The translations under genes were made by a program, and so were the position numbers. A stretch of DNA of 64,000 nucleotides, from positions 124,001-188,000 of the forward strand of contig NZ_AUCA01000001.1 of assembly GCF_000429525.1 (NCBI RefSeq). Reading direction: 5' to 3'. Position 1 is the first letter of the stretch; the number at the start of each line of letters is the position of its first letter. Positions 34,021-43,015 of the stretch are shown here, piece after piece. The stretch comes from Alicyclobacillus contaminans DSM 17975. Lineage in GTDB: Bacteria > Bacillota > Bacilli > Alicyclobacillales > Alicyclobacillaceae. The notes beneath the pieces are model-generated. The model was not told the origin of the DNA. It saw nothing but the letters and a program-made list of their open reading frames with translations, and did not search any database.

Positions 34021-35558
34021 ACGCGGCGCGTCTTCGGCCGGCCGTGCAGGCATGGGCACGGCGAGTGGGCAGCTCATTGCAGCGCGGGTGGCGGAATCTC
34101 TGGCCGAAATCGCTGCAATATCAACTGTTGACGCGCACCCTCCTCATCCTGTGCGGGTTGCTGTGTTTGATCGGCGTGTTTCAATACGTGTTGATGAGCA
34201 AGTTCCTGTACGGAAATACCGCCCAGACGATTCGATCCCAAATCTGGAGCATGCCTCAACAAATGTGGAGTCACCCGCTATTCGGGCGCGTTCCCGACGG
34301 TGATGCCTACGGCTCTCCCCATTTCCCGGCGTCTTTCACACTGCCGGATGCCACGGTGTCGTTCATCGACACGGCAGGGAATTACTCGGTGGTGAATCGA
34401 CCGATGGACATGGACCAGACGGAGAGCCCTCCGATTGAACTGCCCGCGCAGGACTACGAGGCGGCTCTCGCCTATCACACGCGGGATCGGTCGTATCAGG
34501 TGGTGACTGATGCCGCGGGAACACGGCAACTGGTGGTGCTGGTTCCCGTGGGACCGCCGGATCTGCCCAGCGGTGTGGTGCAGGTGACGATGCCCGTCCG
34601 ATCACTGCAGCACATGTTGGTTCAGCAACTGCTGATTTTTGTTGTTCTGGCGGCCGTTGCCGTGGTGGCCGCGGTCGTCACCCTGCTGCCCACTGTCCGG
34701 CGAACGCTGGTGCCCCTGGCGCGCGTGGTGCATTCCGCCAGTCGGGTCAACGCGGGCAACCTGGATGAGCGGGTCACGGTCGCCGGGGCCCAGACCGAGG
34801 TGGCCACGCTGGCCAAGTCATTCAACGACATGTTGGATCGGCTGCAGCAGGCGTTCGAAGCGGAACGGGCGGCGAAGGAAAAGATGCGCACGTTTGTGGC
34901 CGACGCGTCCCACGAGCTCAGGACCCCTCTGACGTCCATCCACGGTTTTCTCGAAGTGTTGCTGCGCGGTGCGGCGAAGCAGCCCGAGCAGCTGGAGCGG
35001 GCGCTGAAGAGCATGCTTGGCGAGTCGCAGCGGTTGACCAAACTGGTGCAGGATTTGCTCACGCTGGCCCGGCTCGACCAAACGCCGGGACTGCTGCGCG
35101 CTCCCTGTGACCTGGCAGACATCCTGCGCGACATGCAGCCGCAGCTGGCCCTCTTGGCCGGTGAGCGCGAGGTTGCGCTGGAGCTGCCGGCTTCCGCGGC
35201 GGTGTTGGGGGATAAAGACAAGTTGAAGCAGGTCGTCCTCAATCTGTTCCAGAACGCGGTACAGCACACGTCCGCAGAGACTGGCCGCATCGCCATCGTA
35301 CTCCGCGATGAGGACACAGGCATTCGACTCGAGGTAAAGGACAATGGCGAAGGGATTCCGCCCGACCGGATGGCGCACATTTTTGAGCGCTTTTACCGGG
35401 TAGACAGCGCGCGGTCGAGAAAGCACGGCGGCGCGGGGCTGGGGCTGTCCATTTCGCAGGCCATCGTCCAGGCGCACGGTGGAACCATCGCGTGCGAGAG
35501 CGCGGTGGGCGAAGGAACGGTGTTCACGGTGTGGCTGCCGAAGCAGGCGAGCGCGTAG
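34017..35558 (+). CDS. HAMP-containing sensor histidine kinase
   Basis: 513 residues. Membrane segments near 40-62 and 200-225 bracket an extracytoplasmic sensor of about 140 residues. Then come HAMP (VHSASRVNAGNLDERV), HisKA with H299 in DASHELRTPL, and HATPase boxes (NLFQNAVQH, DNGEGIP, GGAGLGLSI). The ATG overlaps the regulator stop (ATGA). It is the cognate kinase of the preceding regulator. Confidence 0.95.
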   Translation: MNAARLRPAVQAWARRVGSSLQRGWRNLWPKSLQYQLLTRTLLILCGLLCLIGVFQYVLMSKFLYGNTAQTIRSQIWSMPQQMWSHPLFGRVPDGDAYGSPHFPASFTLPDATVSFIDTAGNYSVVNRPMDMDQTESPPIELPAQDYEAALAYHTRDRSYQVVTDAAGTRQLVVLVPVGPPDLPSGVVQVTMPVRSLQHMLVQQLLIFVVLAAVAVVAAVVTLLPTVRRTLVPLARVVHSASRVNAGNLDERVTVAGAQTEVATLAKSFNDMLDRLQQAFEAERAAKEKMRTFVADASHELRTPLTSIHGFLEVLLRGAAKQPEQLERALKSMLGESQRLTKLVQDLLTLARLDQTPGLLRAPCDLADILRDMQPQLALLAGEREVALELPASAAVLGDKDKLKQVVLNLFQNAVQHTSAETGRIAIVLRDEDTGIRLEVKDNGEGIPPDRMAHIFERFYRVDSARSRKHGGAGLGLSISQAIVQAHGGTIACESAVGEGTVFTVWLPKQASA

Positions 35559-35694
35559 CATATCCCTGACCGGCGTCTTCCATTTCACATCATATCCTCA
35601 TCAGATTGTAAACTGGTTTTCACGCGAATCCCACACCTACGGCGTATGATTTCTCCAGCATTCCATTTGGGTATGCAGGAGGTGTGGCGCGTGT

Positions 35695-37110
35695 ATGAAG
35701 AACCTGCGCATGAAAATGCTGTGTCTCCTCAGTGTTCTGGCCGCGTCCACCGCGTTGGTGGGGTGCAGCCGAAACCAGGCCAGCGAGGTGGAGCCCAAGC
35801 ATCCCACGACCACCACGGCATGGGCGACACCGCAGTCGCGTCCAATACCCGTCTCTGTGCGGAACACGGACACGGCGCCGCGGGTGCTCGGGCAGCGGAA
35901 GTTCCCGTATCCCTATGACGCCATGCTGGCCCTGTCCTCCGACGCGGACAGTGAAACATTGCGGAAGTTCAACCTTGTCCACGAATTCATCAACACCACA
36001 GCGATGACGCCGGTGGGTCGGGGGCTCGGATTGGATTTCGCCGATTCCTTCTTTATGTATAACGGCAACAACCAGTCCGGGTATGTGGACATCCACGGAC
36101 TGCCGATGTCTCGCGAATTGTCGTATTTCAAAGGCGTGTCAAACGTTCCGTACGCGGCATCGGTGATCAACCACTACATCCAGGTCGGATGGATAGACAC
36201 CATGCACACATACGGCGACTTCAGCGAAGTCAATTCGTCGAAGACCTTGTTTCGCCGCACGCTGGCCGTTCAGGCGATTCAGGCCCTGAAGCAGAACGGC
36301 GACGAGATTGAGGTCTGGACGGACCACGGCAACCAGTCGAACGTGGACAACTTCGGTCGCTATGGCGCGTCGGCGTTCGACAGCTATCAGCAGGGCGCGA
36401 ATCCCTGGTCTCCCTACTACCATACGGATGTCACGCTGCCGTACGGTATTCGGTTTGTGTGGGCGGACGGATCGAGCGACGCGTTTGGCATGAACTCGGT
36501 CATCTATCCGCTCCGGCTTCCGGATGGACGGCGCGTGTGGGGGTTCAACCGGTACACCAACTACGCCTACAACAACAAGGGCGGGCCCTTGTGGGATTGG
36601 ACAGTGTGGTCGCTAGACAAACAATTGACGCCGCAGAATTTGCACACGTTGGAGGAAAAGCATCAGTACTCGGTGGTTGCGCAACACCTCGACGGCGCCA
36701 CCACCCCGTTCCCGCTGCCGAAGGAAGCGGTCAACGCCCTGCGCCTGCTGGCGAATGAGTATCACCAGGGCCGCATTCTGGTGGCGAGGACCAGCCGATT
36801 GTTGAATTACAACGTGGCGCAACAGTACGTGCGATACTCGGTGACGTACAGGGATGGCAAGGCGTACATCGATATCACCGCCATCGCCGATCCGGTCTTT
36901 GGCCGGCATGTTCCGACGCTGGACGAAATCCGCGGGTTGACGTTTTACACCACCAACCCGGCTCGGACGGTGCTGGAACTGGCGGGCCGTCCGATTCTGG
37001 ATAAACTGGTGCAGCACAACGCCAGCGATGGCCGAGCGCCGAGCATTGGCATCGCCTGGTTCCCGGAGGACACGACAAATTATGTAATGACGGAACCGGG
37101 GGTATCATGA
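35695..37110 (+). CDS. lipoprotein of unknown function
   Basis: 471 residues. A lipobox ALVGC places the mature N-terminus at a cysteine near residue 24. A polar linker follows, then a large domain beginning FPYPYDAMLALSSDAD, with WTDHGNQSNVDNFG in the middle. The SSDAD segment with later TDHGN histidine recalls metal-binding motifs of NodB-type polysaccharide deacetylases, but I cannot confirm the fold. AGGAGGTG is upstream. It lies between the glycosylation/kinase operon and an OatA-like gene, so a role in wall polysaccharide handling is plausible (inference). Confidence 0.6.
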   Translation: MKNLRMKMLCLLSVLAASTALVGCSRNQASEVEPKHPTTTTAWATPQSRPIPVSVRNTDTAPRVLGQRKFPYPYDAMLALSSDADSETLRKFNLVHEFINTTAMTPVGRGLGLDFADSFFMYNGNNQSGYVDIHGLPMSRELSYFKGVSNVPYAASVINHYIQVGWIDTMHTYGDFSEVNSSKTLFRRTLAVQAIQALKQNGDEIEVWTDHGNQSNVDNFGRYGASAFDSYQQGANPWSPYYHTDVTLPYGIRFVWADGSSDAFGMNSVIYPLRLPDGRRVWGFNRYTNYAYNNKGGPLWDWTVWSLDKQLTPQNLHTLEEKHQYSVVAQHLDGATTPFPLPKEAVNALRLLANEYHQGRILVARTSRLLNYNVAQQYVRYSVTYRDGKAYIDITAIADPVFGRHVPTLDEIRGLTFYTTNPARTVLELAGRPILDKLVQHNASDGRAPSIGIAWFPEDTTNYVMTEPGVS

Positions 37111-37138
37111 GTCGAAGGAGCCGAAAGCGAGGGGCTGA

Positions 37139-37175
37139 GGACGCCGCCCGCCCATTGGGCGAGGTGGCGTCCTTT
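37139..37175 (+). terminator. terminator between lipoprotein and OatA-like genes
   Basis: GGACGCC (37139-37145) pairs with GGCGTCC (37166-37172), with an inner GCCC/GGGC stem, then TTT. It serves two convergent genes. Confidence 0.7.
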
Positions 37176-39076
37176 CATTGTCCGGATGATGTCTCAAAGT
37201 TGTGGATGGCCGTCGCCACCAGGTTCGCGTAGACGCGGGCGCCGGCCAGCGTGAGATGGACGCCGTCCGGGGCGAAGTATTCGGCGTGCCCGGCACTGGC
37301 CCGGTACCAATCCACCAGTTCCGTGTGTGGACGCTTGCGGGCAACCGAAGCCAGGGCTTGGTTGACCACGTCCTGCCACGGACGAGGCACCCGGGTGTTG
37401 ACCAGAATCACGTTGGCGTCGCCCGCTTCCGCCAACAGGGACGTCATCTGCTGTTGGCTGAAGGGACCGTTGGTTCCCAGTTCAATCACCACGATGTTGC
37501 CCAGCTTCCCGTCCGCCCTCCATTGGGCGAGGACTGGCGGAGCTTGGTACAACTGACGGCCAACCTTGCCATCGATGACAATCCCGGGAACGAGTTTTTG
37601 CAAATTCGGTGTGACGTCCACCATGATTGAGTCCCCGACGGCGCTGACCCGAAGGTTCCCCGAAGACGTGTGCCGGGAGACTCCGCTCGATGCCGGAGGA
37701 TTCGACGCGTCGGGCGATGCACCGTGGTTCGACGCAGTTGTGTCAACGGCGTCCGGGATCAGATTGCGTGGACTTGGCTGGGCGGATGGCGTCGGACGGT
37801 TCGATGGGCTGGAGGGCGTCGCGCCACTCGTTGCGGACGCCGCCATCGGCTGCACGTTCTTCGATTTTGGCGTTGGCATCACCATGCCGACGCAGAACAA
37901 CCCCATCACGACAGACGCCCCGCTGGTCACCAACCAGGGTCTGCGGCGTTTCGCGCGGCGGGAGCTGGATGGCCGGGATGGCCATCGCTTCGCCCACTCG
38001 CCGCGGCGGATGGGATCTTCCAGCCAACGCCAGGAGAGCGCGGCCAGGAGGATGCTCGCCGCCGCCTGTGCCGCACACCGCCATGGATGAATGCCACCCG
38101 TGTTCACCACAGGGCTGGTGAGTACAATCACCGGGTAGTGCCACAGGTAAATGCCGTATGACCGAACTCCCAACCAGCGCAGCGGACCCAGGCCGAGCGC
38201 GCGTCCCAGCCAGGAATCGGGATGCACAATCGCCGCAATCAAAAGCGCGGTCGCCACCGCCACCAGCACCATTCCGCCATCGTAGAGAAACGGGCTGTAC
38301 TCGCTGGTTCCGGCCATCGCGAAGACAATGCCCGCCAGTCCGACACACCCGATGCCATCCAGAACCGTGCGGTGTCCTGTGGGGAGTCTGTCGCTCAGTT
38401 TGTCACTGGGCCACACCATGGCCAGCGCCGCACCGATGAGCAGGGCGAACGCGCGCGTGTCCGTTCCGTAATAGACCCGGCTGGGATCCATTCCTGGCTG
38501 GTACAGGACCGCCATCCAGAGCGCCGACAACAGGGCCAGCACCAGAGTTGCGCCGGCGAGCCTGCCGCGCCGGCGGAACACGAAGAGGCCCAGCAGAAGC
38601 AGAAACGGCCAGAGCAGGTAGAATTGCTCCTCCACCGCCAGCGACCACAGGTGTCCGAGCGGGGACGGCATGCCAAAGCTCTGGAAGTAGGACACGTGGT
38701 GAAAGATGAGCCACCAATTGCTCACGTACAGTGCCGCGGCGATGGCGTCCGACCGAACGGTGGGCAGTTGTGTGCGGTGCCACACCGTCATCCAGGCAAT
38801 CACCAGCACGAGCATGGCGAGCATGCCCGGCAGCAGCCTGCGTGCACGGCGCATCCAGAAGCCGGTGAGGTCAATGCGTCGCTTGTTCCGCCACTCGGCC
38901 ATGAGTAGATCAGTGATCAGATAGCCGGATAGGACGAAAAACACGCCGACGCCGAGCAGGCCACCGGGTGCAAACGGAAGGTTGAGATGATAGGCGATGA
39001 CGGCGAGCACGGCGATGGCGCGCAGACCGTCCAGAGAAGCAATGTACCGGTGTTGGCGGTTGGTGGGTTGAGGCAT
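37175..39076 (-). CDS. OatA-like peptidoglycan/polysaccharide O-acetyltransferase
   Basis: 633 residues. An N-terminal acyltransferase-3 domain with about ten or eleven membrane segments (YIASLDGLRAIAVLAVIAYH, FFVLSGYLI, LWSLAVEEQFYLLWP) is linked by a Pro/Ser/Thr-rich stretch (about 425-500) to an extracytoplasmic SGNH domain with S in AVGDSIMVD and the D/H pair in FAPDGVHLT. This is the OatA architecture, which O-acetylates muramic acid and gives lysozyme resistance. The start ATG at 39076 follows AAAGGAG; upstream in-frame residues lack a site. Confidence 0.9.
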   Translation of the reverse strand: MPQPTNRQHRYIASLDGLRAIAVLAVIAYHLNLPFAPGGLLGVGVFFVLSGYLITDLLMAEWRNKRRIDLTGFWMRRARRLLPGMLAMLVLVIAWMTVWHRTQLPTVRSDAIAAALYVSNWWLIFHHVSYFQSFGMPSPLGHLWSLAVEEQFYLLWPFLLLLGLFVFRRRGRLAGATLVLALLSALWMAVLYQPGMDPSRVYYGTDTRAFALLIGAALAMVWPSDKLSDRLPTGHRTVLDGIGCVGLAGIVFAMAGTSEYSPFLYDGGMVLVAVATALLIAAIVHPDSWLGRALGLGPLRWLGVRSYGIYLWHYPVIVLTSPVVNTGGIHPWRCAAQAAASILLAALSWRWLEDPIRRGEWAKRWPSRPSSSRRAKRRRPWLVTSGASVVMGLFCVGMVMPTPKSKNVQPMAASATSGATPSSPSNRPTPSAQPSPRNLIPDAVDTTASNHGASPDASNPPASSGVSRHTSSGNLRVSAVGDSIMVDVTPNLQKLVPGIVIDGKVGRQLYQAPPVLAQWRADGKLGNIVVIELGTNGPFSQQQMTSLLAEAGDANVILVNTRVPRPWQDVVNQALASVARKRPHTELVDWYRASAGHAEYFAPDGVHLTLAGARVYANLVATAIHNFETSSGQ

Positions 39077-39176
39077 GGTGTGGTGACTCCTTTCGTCTCT
39101 GTCAAGTAGACGACAACGATGGAGCGAATGTGACAAATCCCGTTGAAACTCGACAGGTCGCCGCCCGCGTTGCACC

Positions 39177-39404
39177 GTGGCGGTCTGGGCTCCGATTTAC
39201 AGTGCCACCAAAGCGGGGCTGCATTCGTTCAGCGAATCCTTGCGTTGGCAACTCCAAGGCACGTCCGTCCAGGTGGTGGAAGTTTTGCCGCCTGCGGTCA
39301 ACACCGACCTCGGAGGCGTTGGGCTGCACACGTTCGGGGCGCGGTCTTTCTTTTGCGGTCGCGGGCCGGCACGGCGCCTTCCCTTTGCCTCCGGCATAGT
39401 CTGA
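39177..39404 (+). pseudogene. fragment of a short-chain dehydrogenase (DltE-like SDR)
   Basis: The translation of 39198-39345 reads PIYSATKAGLHSFSESLRWQ and continues VQVVEVLPPAVNTDLGG, the catalytic YxxxK helix and following strand of an SDR. The N-terminal nucleotide fold and the C-terminal part are missing, and the reading frame drifts into unrelated sequence. About 60 of some 250 residues remain, so this is a gene remnant. Confidence 0.7.
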
Positions 39405-39499
39405 AAGGACTAGTTCAATATCCCCTGATTGTGCCATGCGTCAGACTGGGAGAACAGGTTATCATGATAGGGGGATCTGTGAGCACCGGGGGTGAGTGC

Positions 39500-40195
39500 A
39501 TGGAACAGTCATCGGAAGCGAAACAGGGGCAGGAAAAAATCCGCGTTCTGGTGGTGGACGACCACGAACTGCTGCGGCATGGCGTCAGCGCCATTCTGAA
39601 TCGGAGTCCGAGCATTCGCGTGGTGGACGAGGCGGAGGATGGACAACAGGCCATTGAAAAGTGCCGCGAGCATTTGCCGGACGTCGTGTTGATGGATATC
39701 CACATGCCCGTGCTCGGCGGCCTGGAAGCCACTCGCACCATCAAACGGGAGCATCCCTACGTCAAGATTCTGATTCTCACGGCCTCCGACACGGAGGAGA
39801 TGTTGTTTGACGCCGTGAAATGCGGGGCTTCGGGATACATTCTCAAGAGTGCCAGTCCGGATGAGGTGATTGACAGCGTACGCCGGGTGTACGCAGGGGA
39901 ACCGGTGATTCCCGGCAATTTGGCGATGCAGATCATCTCGGAGTTTGCGAAGCCGGCGGTGCCGACCGTCCGACAGCAGGTTGATCCGCTGACGGACCGC
40001 GAGATGCAGGTGCTGCGGCACCTGAGCGTGGGCGCGAGCAACCGCGATATCGCCGCAGCCCTGTACATCAGCGAGAACACGGTGCGCAATCACGTCCGCA
40101 ACATCCTGGAGAAGCTGCACCTGAGCAACCGCGTCCAGGCGGCGGCGTACGCCATTCGCGAAGGGTATGTGATGGAGCCGCCGCACGATTCGTGA
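39500..40195 (+). CDS. NarL/LuxR-family response regulator
   Basis: 231 residues. The receiver has D66 in VVLMDIHMPVLGG and K in YILKSAS. The LuxR helix-turn-helix is LTDREMQVLRHLSVGASNRD then ISENTVRNHVRNI. ATG at 39500 follows GGGGGTGAG. The gene is convergent with a HisKA-type kinase that is not of the class that normally pairs with NarL regulators; a suitable HisKA_3 kinase is at 3428-4498. Confidence 0.93.
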   Translation: MEQSSEAKQGQEKIRVLVVDDHELLRHGVSAILNRSPSIRVVDEAEDGQQAIEKCREHLPDVVLMDIHMPVLGGLEATRTIKREHPYVKILILTASDTEEMLFDAVKCGASGYILKSASPDEVIDSVRRVYAGEPVIPGNLAMQIISEFAKPAVPTVRQQVDPLTDREMQVLRHLSVGASNRDIAAALYISENTVRNHVRNILEKLHLSNRVQAAAYAIREGYVMEPPHDS

Positions 40196-40203
40196 ACGGC
40201 GGC

Positions 40204-41319
40204 TCATTGCCCCGGCGGGTTCGACTGCGCCGAGCCGAGTGCGGCTGCGTCGCTGCCGGGCAGGGTGATTTCCACGGTGGTGCCTTGGCCCACCGCGCTG
40301 TCGAAGGTCACAGTGCCACCGTGTTGATTGATGATTTGCTGACAGACCATCAGGCCGAGCCCGGTGCCTTTCTCCTTGGTGGTGTAAAACGGTTCACCGA
40401 GTTTCTTCAACAGTTCCGTTGGAATGCCGACGCCCTCGTCGGTCACGCGGATGGTCACCCCGCCCTGGTCGTTGGCGTCCACCTGGACGAGGATCTCGCC
40501 GCCGTTCGGCATCGCTTCAATGGCGTTGTTGAGCACGTTCATGAACACCTGTTTGAGCTGGTTCTCTTCACAGACGACCAGGGGAACTCCTTCGGCGAAT
40601 TCGGTGCGCAGGCGCACGTTCTGTTGCTTTGCCGCCAACCGAATGAGCGACAGAGTGTCCTGCAGCAGTTGGCGAACATCCTTCACTTTGAATGGCACCG
40701 AGTGCGGCTTTGCCAAGCGCAGGAATTCACTGATGATGGAGTCAATCCGGTCCACTTCAGACAGCAGCAGCCGAATGTCGTCCCGCCGGTCTTCGAGGGA
40801 GGACTCCAGGGACAGGAGCGACCACTTGATGGCCGCCAACGGATTGCGCACCTCGTGCGCAATGGTGGATGCCAATTGGGCTGCGGCCTCCATCCGATCC
40901 GCTCTCCGTAAGTATTCCTCCGCCTTTTTCCGCTCCGTGATCTCAATTCGAAACGACACGTATTGATACGGCTTTCCGCGCTCGTTGAGGCATGGCACGA
41001 TGGTTGTGTCCATCCAGTAGATGGTGCCATCCTTGGCGCGATTGCGGATCTCTCCGCGCCACATTTTTCCGTTCGCGATGGTGCGCCACATGTTCCGGAA
41101 AAACTCCTTGGAGTGGTAGCCGGAGTTGATGATGCGGTGATCCTGCCCAATCAGTTCCTCACGGCTGTACTTGGAGATTTCGCAGAACTTGCGATTGGCG
41201 AACGTGATGATGCCGCGCTGGTCCGTGATGGCGACAATCAACGCCTCGTCCAGTGCGCTGTCGATGTCCACGATTTCCTTCAATGCGCTTTGCAAATTTT
41301 CTATTGACTCACGTAACAT
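40204..41319 (-). CDS. soluble PAS sensor histidine kinase (NtrB/sporulation-kinase-like)
   Basis: 371 residues, no membrane segment. PAS (about 25-130, with the PAC end YQYVSFRIEITERK), HisKA with H155 in STIAHEVRNPLAAIKWSL, and HATPase (NVLNNAIEAMPNGG, DEGVGIP, GTGLGLMV). The start ATG at 41319 follows AAAGGAGG; a longer frame lacks a site. Kinases of this form feed Spo0 phosphorelays or NtrC-type regulators. It lies downstream of murF on the same strand. Confidence 0.9.
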   Translation of the reverse strand: MLRESIENLQSALKEIVDIDSALDEALIVAITDQRGIITFANRKFCEISKYSREELIGQDHRIINSGYHSKEFFRNMWRTIANGKMWRGEIRNRAKDGTIYWMDTTIVPCLNERGKPYQYVSFRIEITERKKAEEYLRRADRMEAAAQLASTIAHEVRNPLAAIKWSLLSLESSLEDRRDDIRLLLSEVDRIDSIISEFLRLAKPHSVPFKVKDVRQLLQDTLSLIRLAAKQQNVRLRTEFAEGVPLVVCEENQLKQVFMNVLNNAIEAMPNGGEILVQVDANDQGGVTIRVTDEGVGIPTELLKKLGEPFYTTKEKGTGLGLMVCQQIINQHGGTVTFDSAVGQGTTVEITLPGSDAAALGSAQSNPPGQ

Positions 41320-41439
41320 GGCGGTTCCTCCTTTCCAAACTGCATACGAGTCCGGGGATTCACCCGCGCATTCCGCCATTGTATCCGTCATCGCGGCGAC
41401 GCCGGTCGAAACGTCCCTGGAAAAGTTCTCCGCTGTTTG

Positions 41440-42822
41440 TCATAACAGTGCGCGTACCACGTCTTCCAAATGCATACCGCGCGATCCCTTCACCAAGACG
41501 ACAGCATTCGGCGCGAGCAGGGCAGGTACTTGCGCCACCGCCTGTTCGGTCGCGGCGATGTGCGTGACGCGGGGACATCCGGCGGCTTCGGCCGCTTCGG
41601 CAATCCAAGCCGCCATGGGCCCCACGGCAATCAGGTGCTCCACGCCGTTGACCGCCACGGCCTCGCCGACCTGGCGATGTCCGGATTCCGCCAGTTGTCC
41701 CAGTTCATACATGTCCCCCAACACGGCGGCGGTTGGCCGTCCCTGCGCAATATCCCGCAAGGTGGACAGGCTCGCCGCCATTGACAGCGGGCTGGCGTTG
41801 TACGTATCATCAATCACCGTCCACCCGTTGTGGCCCGGCCTCATCTGCAGCCGACCGCTCGTAATCTCCACCGTTCGGAGAGCGGCCGCCATCGTTTCCA
41901 GTGAAATGCCGTGCGCCGCCCCCATCGTGAGGGCCGCCAGTGCATTGCGCACGTTGTGCGCGCCCACCAGCGGCAGGTCCACCGTGGCGGACTGCCCCAA
42001 CACCCGGGCGGTGAACGAAACGCCGTGCGGATGGGTGCGAATGCTGTGCGCGTAGCCGTCTGCATCGGGATCTTCCAGGCTGTGCCAAAGCACCCGGCAC
42101 GGCGCGCTCTGGCCCAGTCGAAGCAGCCACGGATCGTCCCGGGTCAGCACCGCCAGGCCGTCGACGGGCAGTGCTTCGAGCAGTTCGCCTTTGGCTTTCG
42201 CTATGTTTTCCTGGCTGCCGAGCAGCTCGAGGTGACTCTGTCCGATGTTCGTGATGACTCCGGCCGTCGGGCGGGCGATGTCGCACAGTGCGGCGATTTG
42301 TCCCAGGCCCCGCATCCCCATCTCCAGCACCATCGTCCGGTGCTCGTCCCGCCGGGCGAGCAAAGTCAACGGCAGACCCAGTTCGTTGTTGTGGTTGCCG
42401 GTGGTGGCCAGGCACGGCCCGGCGGCGGACATGACGGCGGCCAGCAGATCCTTCGTGGTGGTCTTGCCGTTGCTGCCGGTTACGCCGATGACCGGACCAT
42501 CGAATGTGCGGCGTTCTGCCTTTGCCAGGCGCTGCACCGCGGCGAGGGCGTCGTCCACCTGAATCAGGGCGGCGTCGTGTTGCGCGGGCAGGGATACCGG
42601 ACGCGTCACCATGGCTGCGCACGCCCCGCGCTGAATGGCGTCGGCCACATGGTCGTGGCCATCCACGCGCTCTCCTGCAAAGGCCACGAACACGTCGCCT
42701 GGCTGCACCCGCCGGCTGTCGATGGCCAGACCTGTCACACGCAGATGAGGCTGTCCAGTCAGCCACTGTCCCTCGACGAGTGCGCAAAGTTCCCCTGCCG
42801 TTCTCTCCATCAATCCATGCAC
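41440..42822 (-). CDS. murF: UDP-MurNAc-tripeptide:D-Ala-D-Ala ligase
   Basis: 460 residues, normal for MurF. The P-loop GVTGSNGKTTTKD, the carbamylated-lysine region MRGLGQIAALCDIARP and GVITNIGQSHLELLGS are present, as is DDTYNASPLSM in the C-terminal half. It adds D-Ala-D-Ala to the wall precursor. The start is ATG at 42822 or an in-frame ATG four codons later. It diverges from ddl, which makes the D-Ala-D-Ala substrate; the usual order in Bacillus is ddl-murF in one direction. Confidence 0.95.
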   Translation of the reverse strand: MHGLMERTAGELCALVEGQWLTGQPHLRVTGLAIDSRRVQPGDVFVAFAGERVDGHDHVADAIQRGACAAMVTRPVSLPAQHDAALIQVDDALAAVQRLAKAERRTFDGPVIGVTGSNGKTTTKDLLAAVMSAAGPCLATTGNHNNELGLPLTLLARRDEHRTMVLEMGMRGLGQIAALCDIARPTAGVITNIGQSHLELLGSQENIAKAKGELLEALPVDGLAVLTRDDPWLLRLGQSAPCRVLWHSLEDPDADGYAHSIRTHPHGVSFTARVLGQSATVDLPLVGAHNVRNALAALTMGAAHGISLETMAAALRTVEITSGRLQMRPGHNGWTVIDDTYNASPLSMAASLSTLRDIAQGRPTAAVLGDMYELGQLAESGHRQVGEAVAVNGVEHLIAVGPMAAWIAEAAEAAGCPRVTHIAATEQAVAQVPALLAPNAVVLVKGSRGMHLEDVVRALL

Positions 42823-43015
42823 AGAATTGGGCGCAGTCTGCCGTTGGTGCGGCGGTTTTGGCCGACGCCCAATCTGTTTCCTCCTTTCGCTTCACCAAAC
42901 CACATATATTCTCCATCTTACCGCTAGAAAGCCTGCCTGGATAGGTCGGTACGTGACAATCCCTATGTGTTAGGCATAAGCTAGGGAGGGTAAGGTGACG
43001 AAGGAGTTGACTTGA

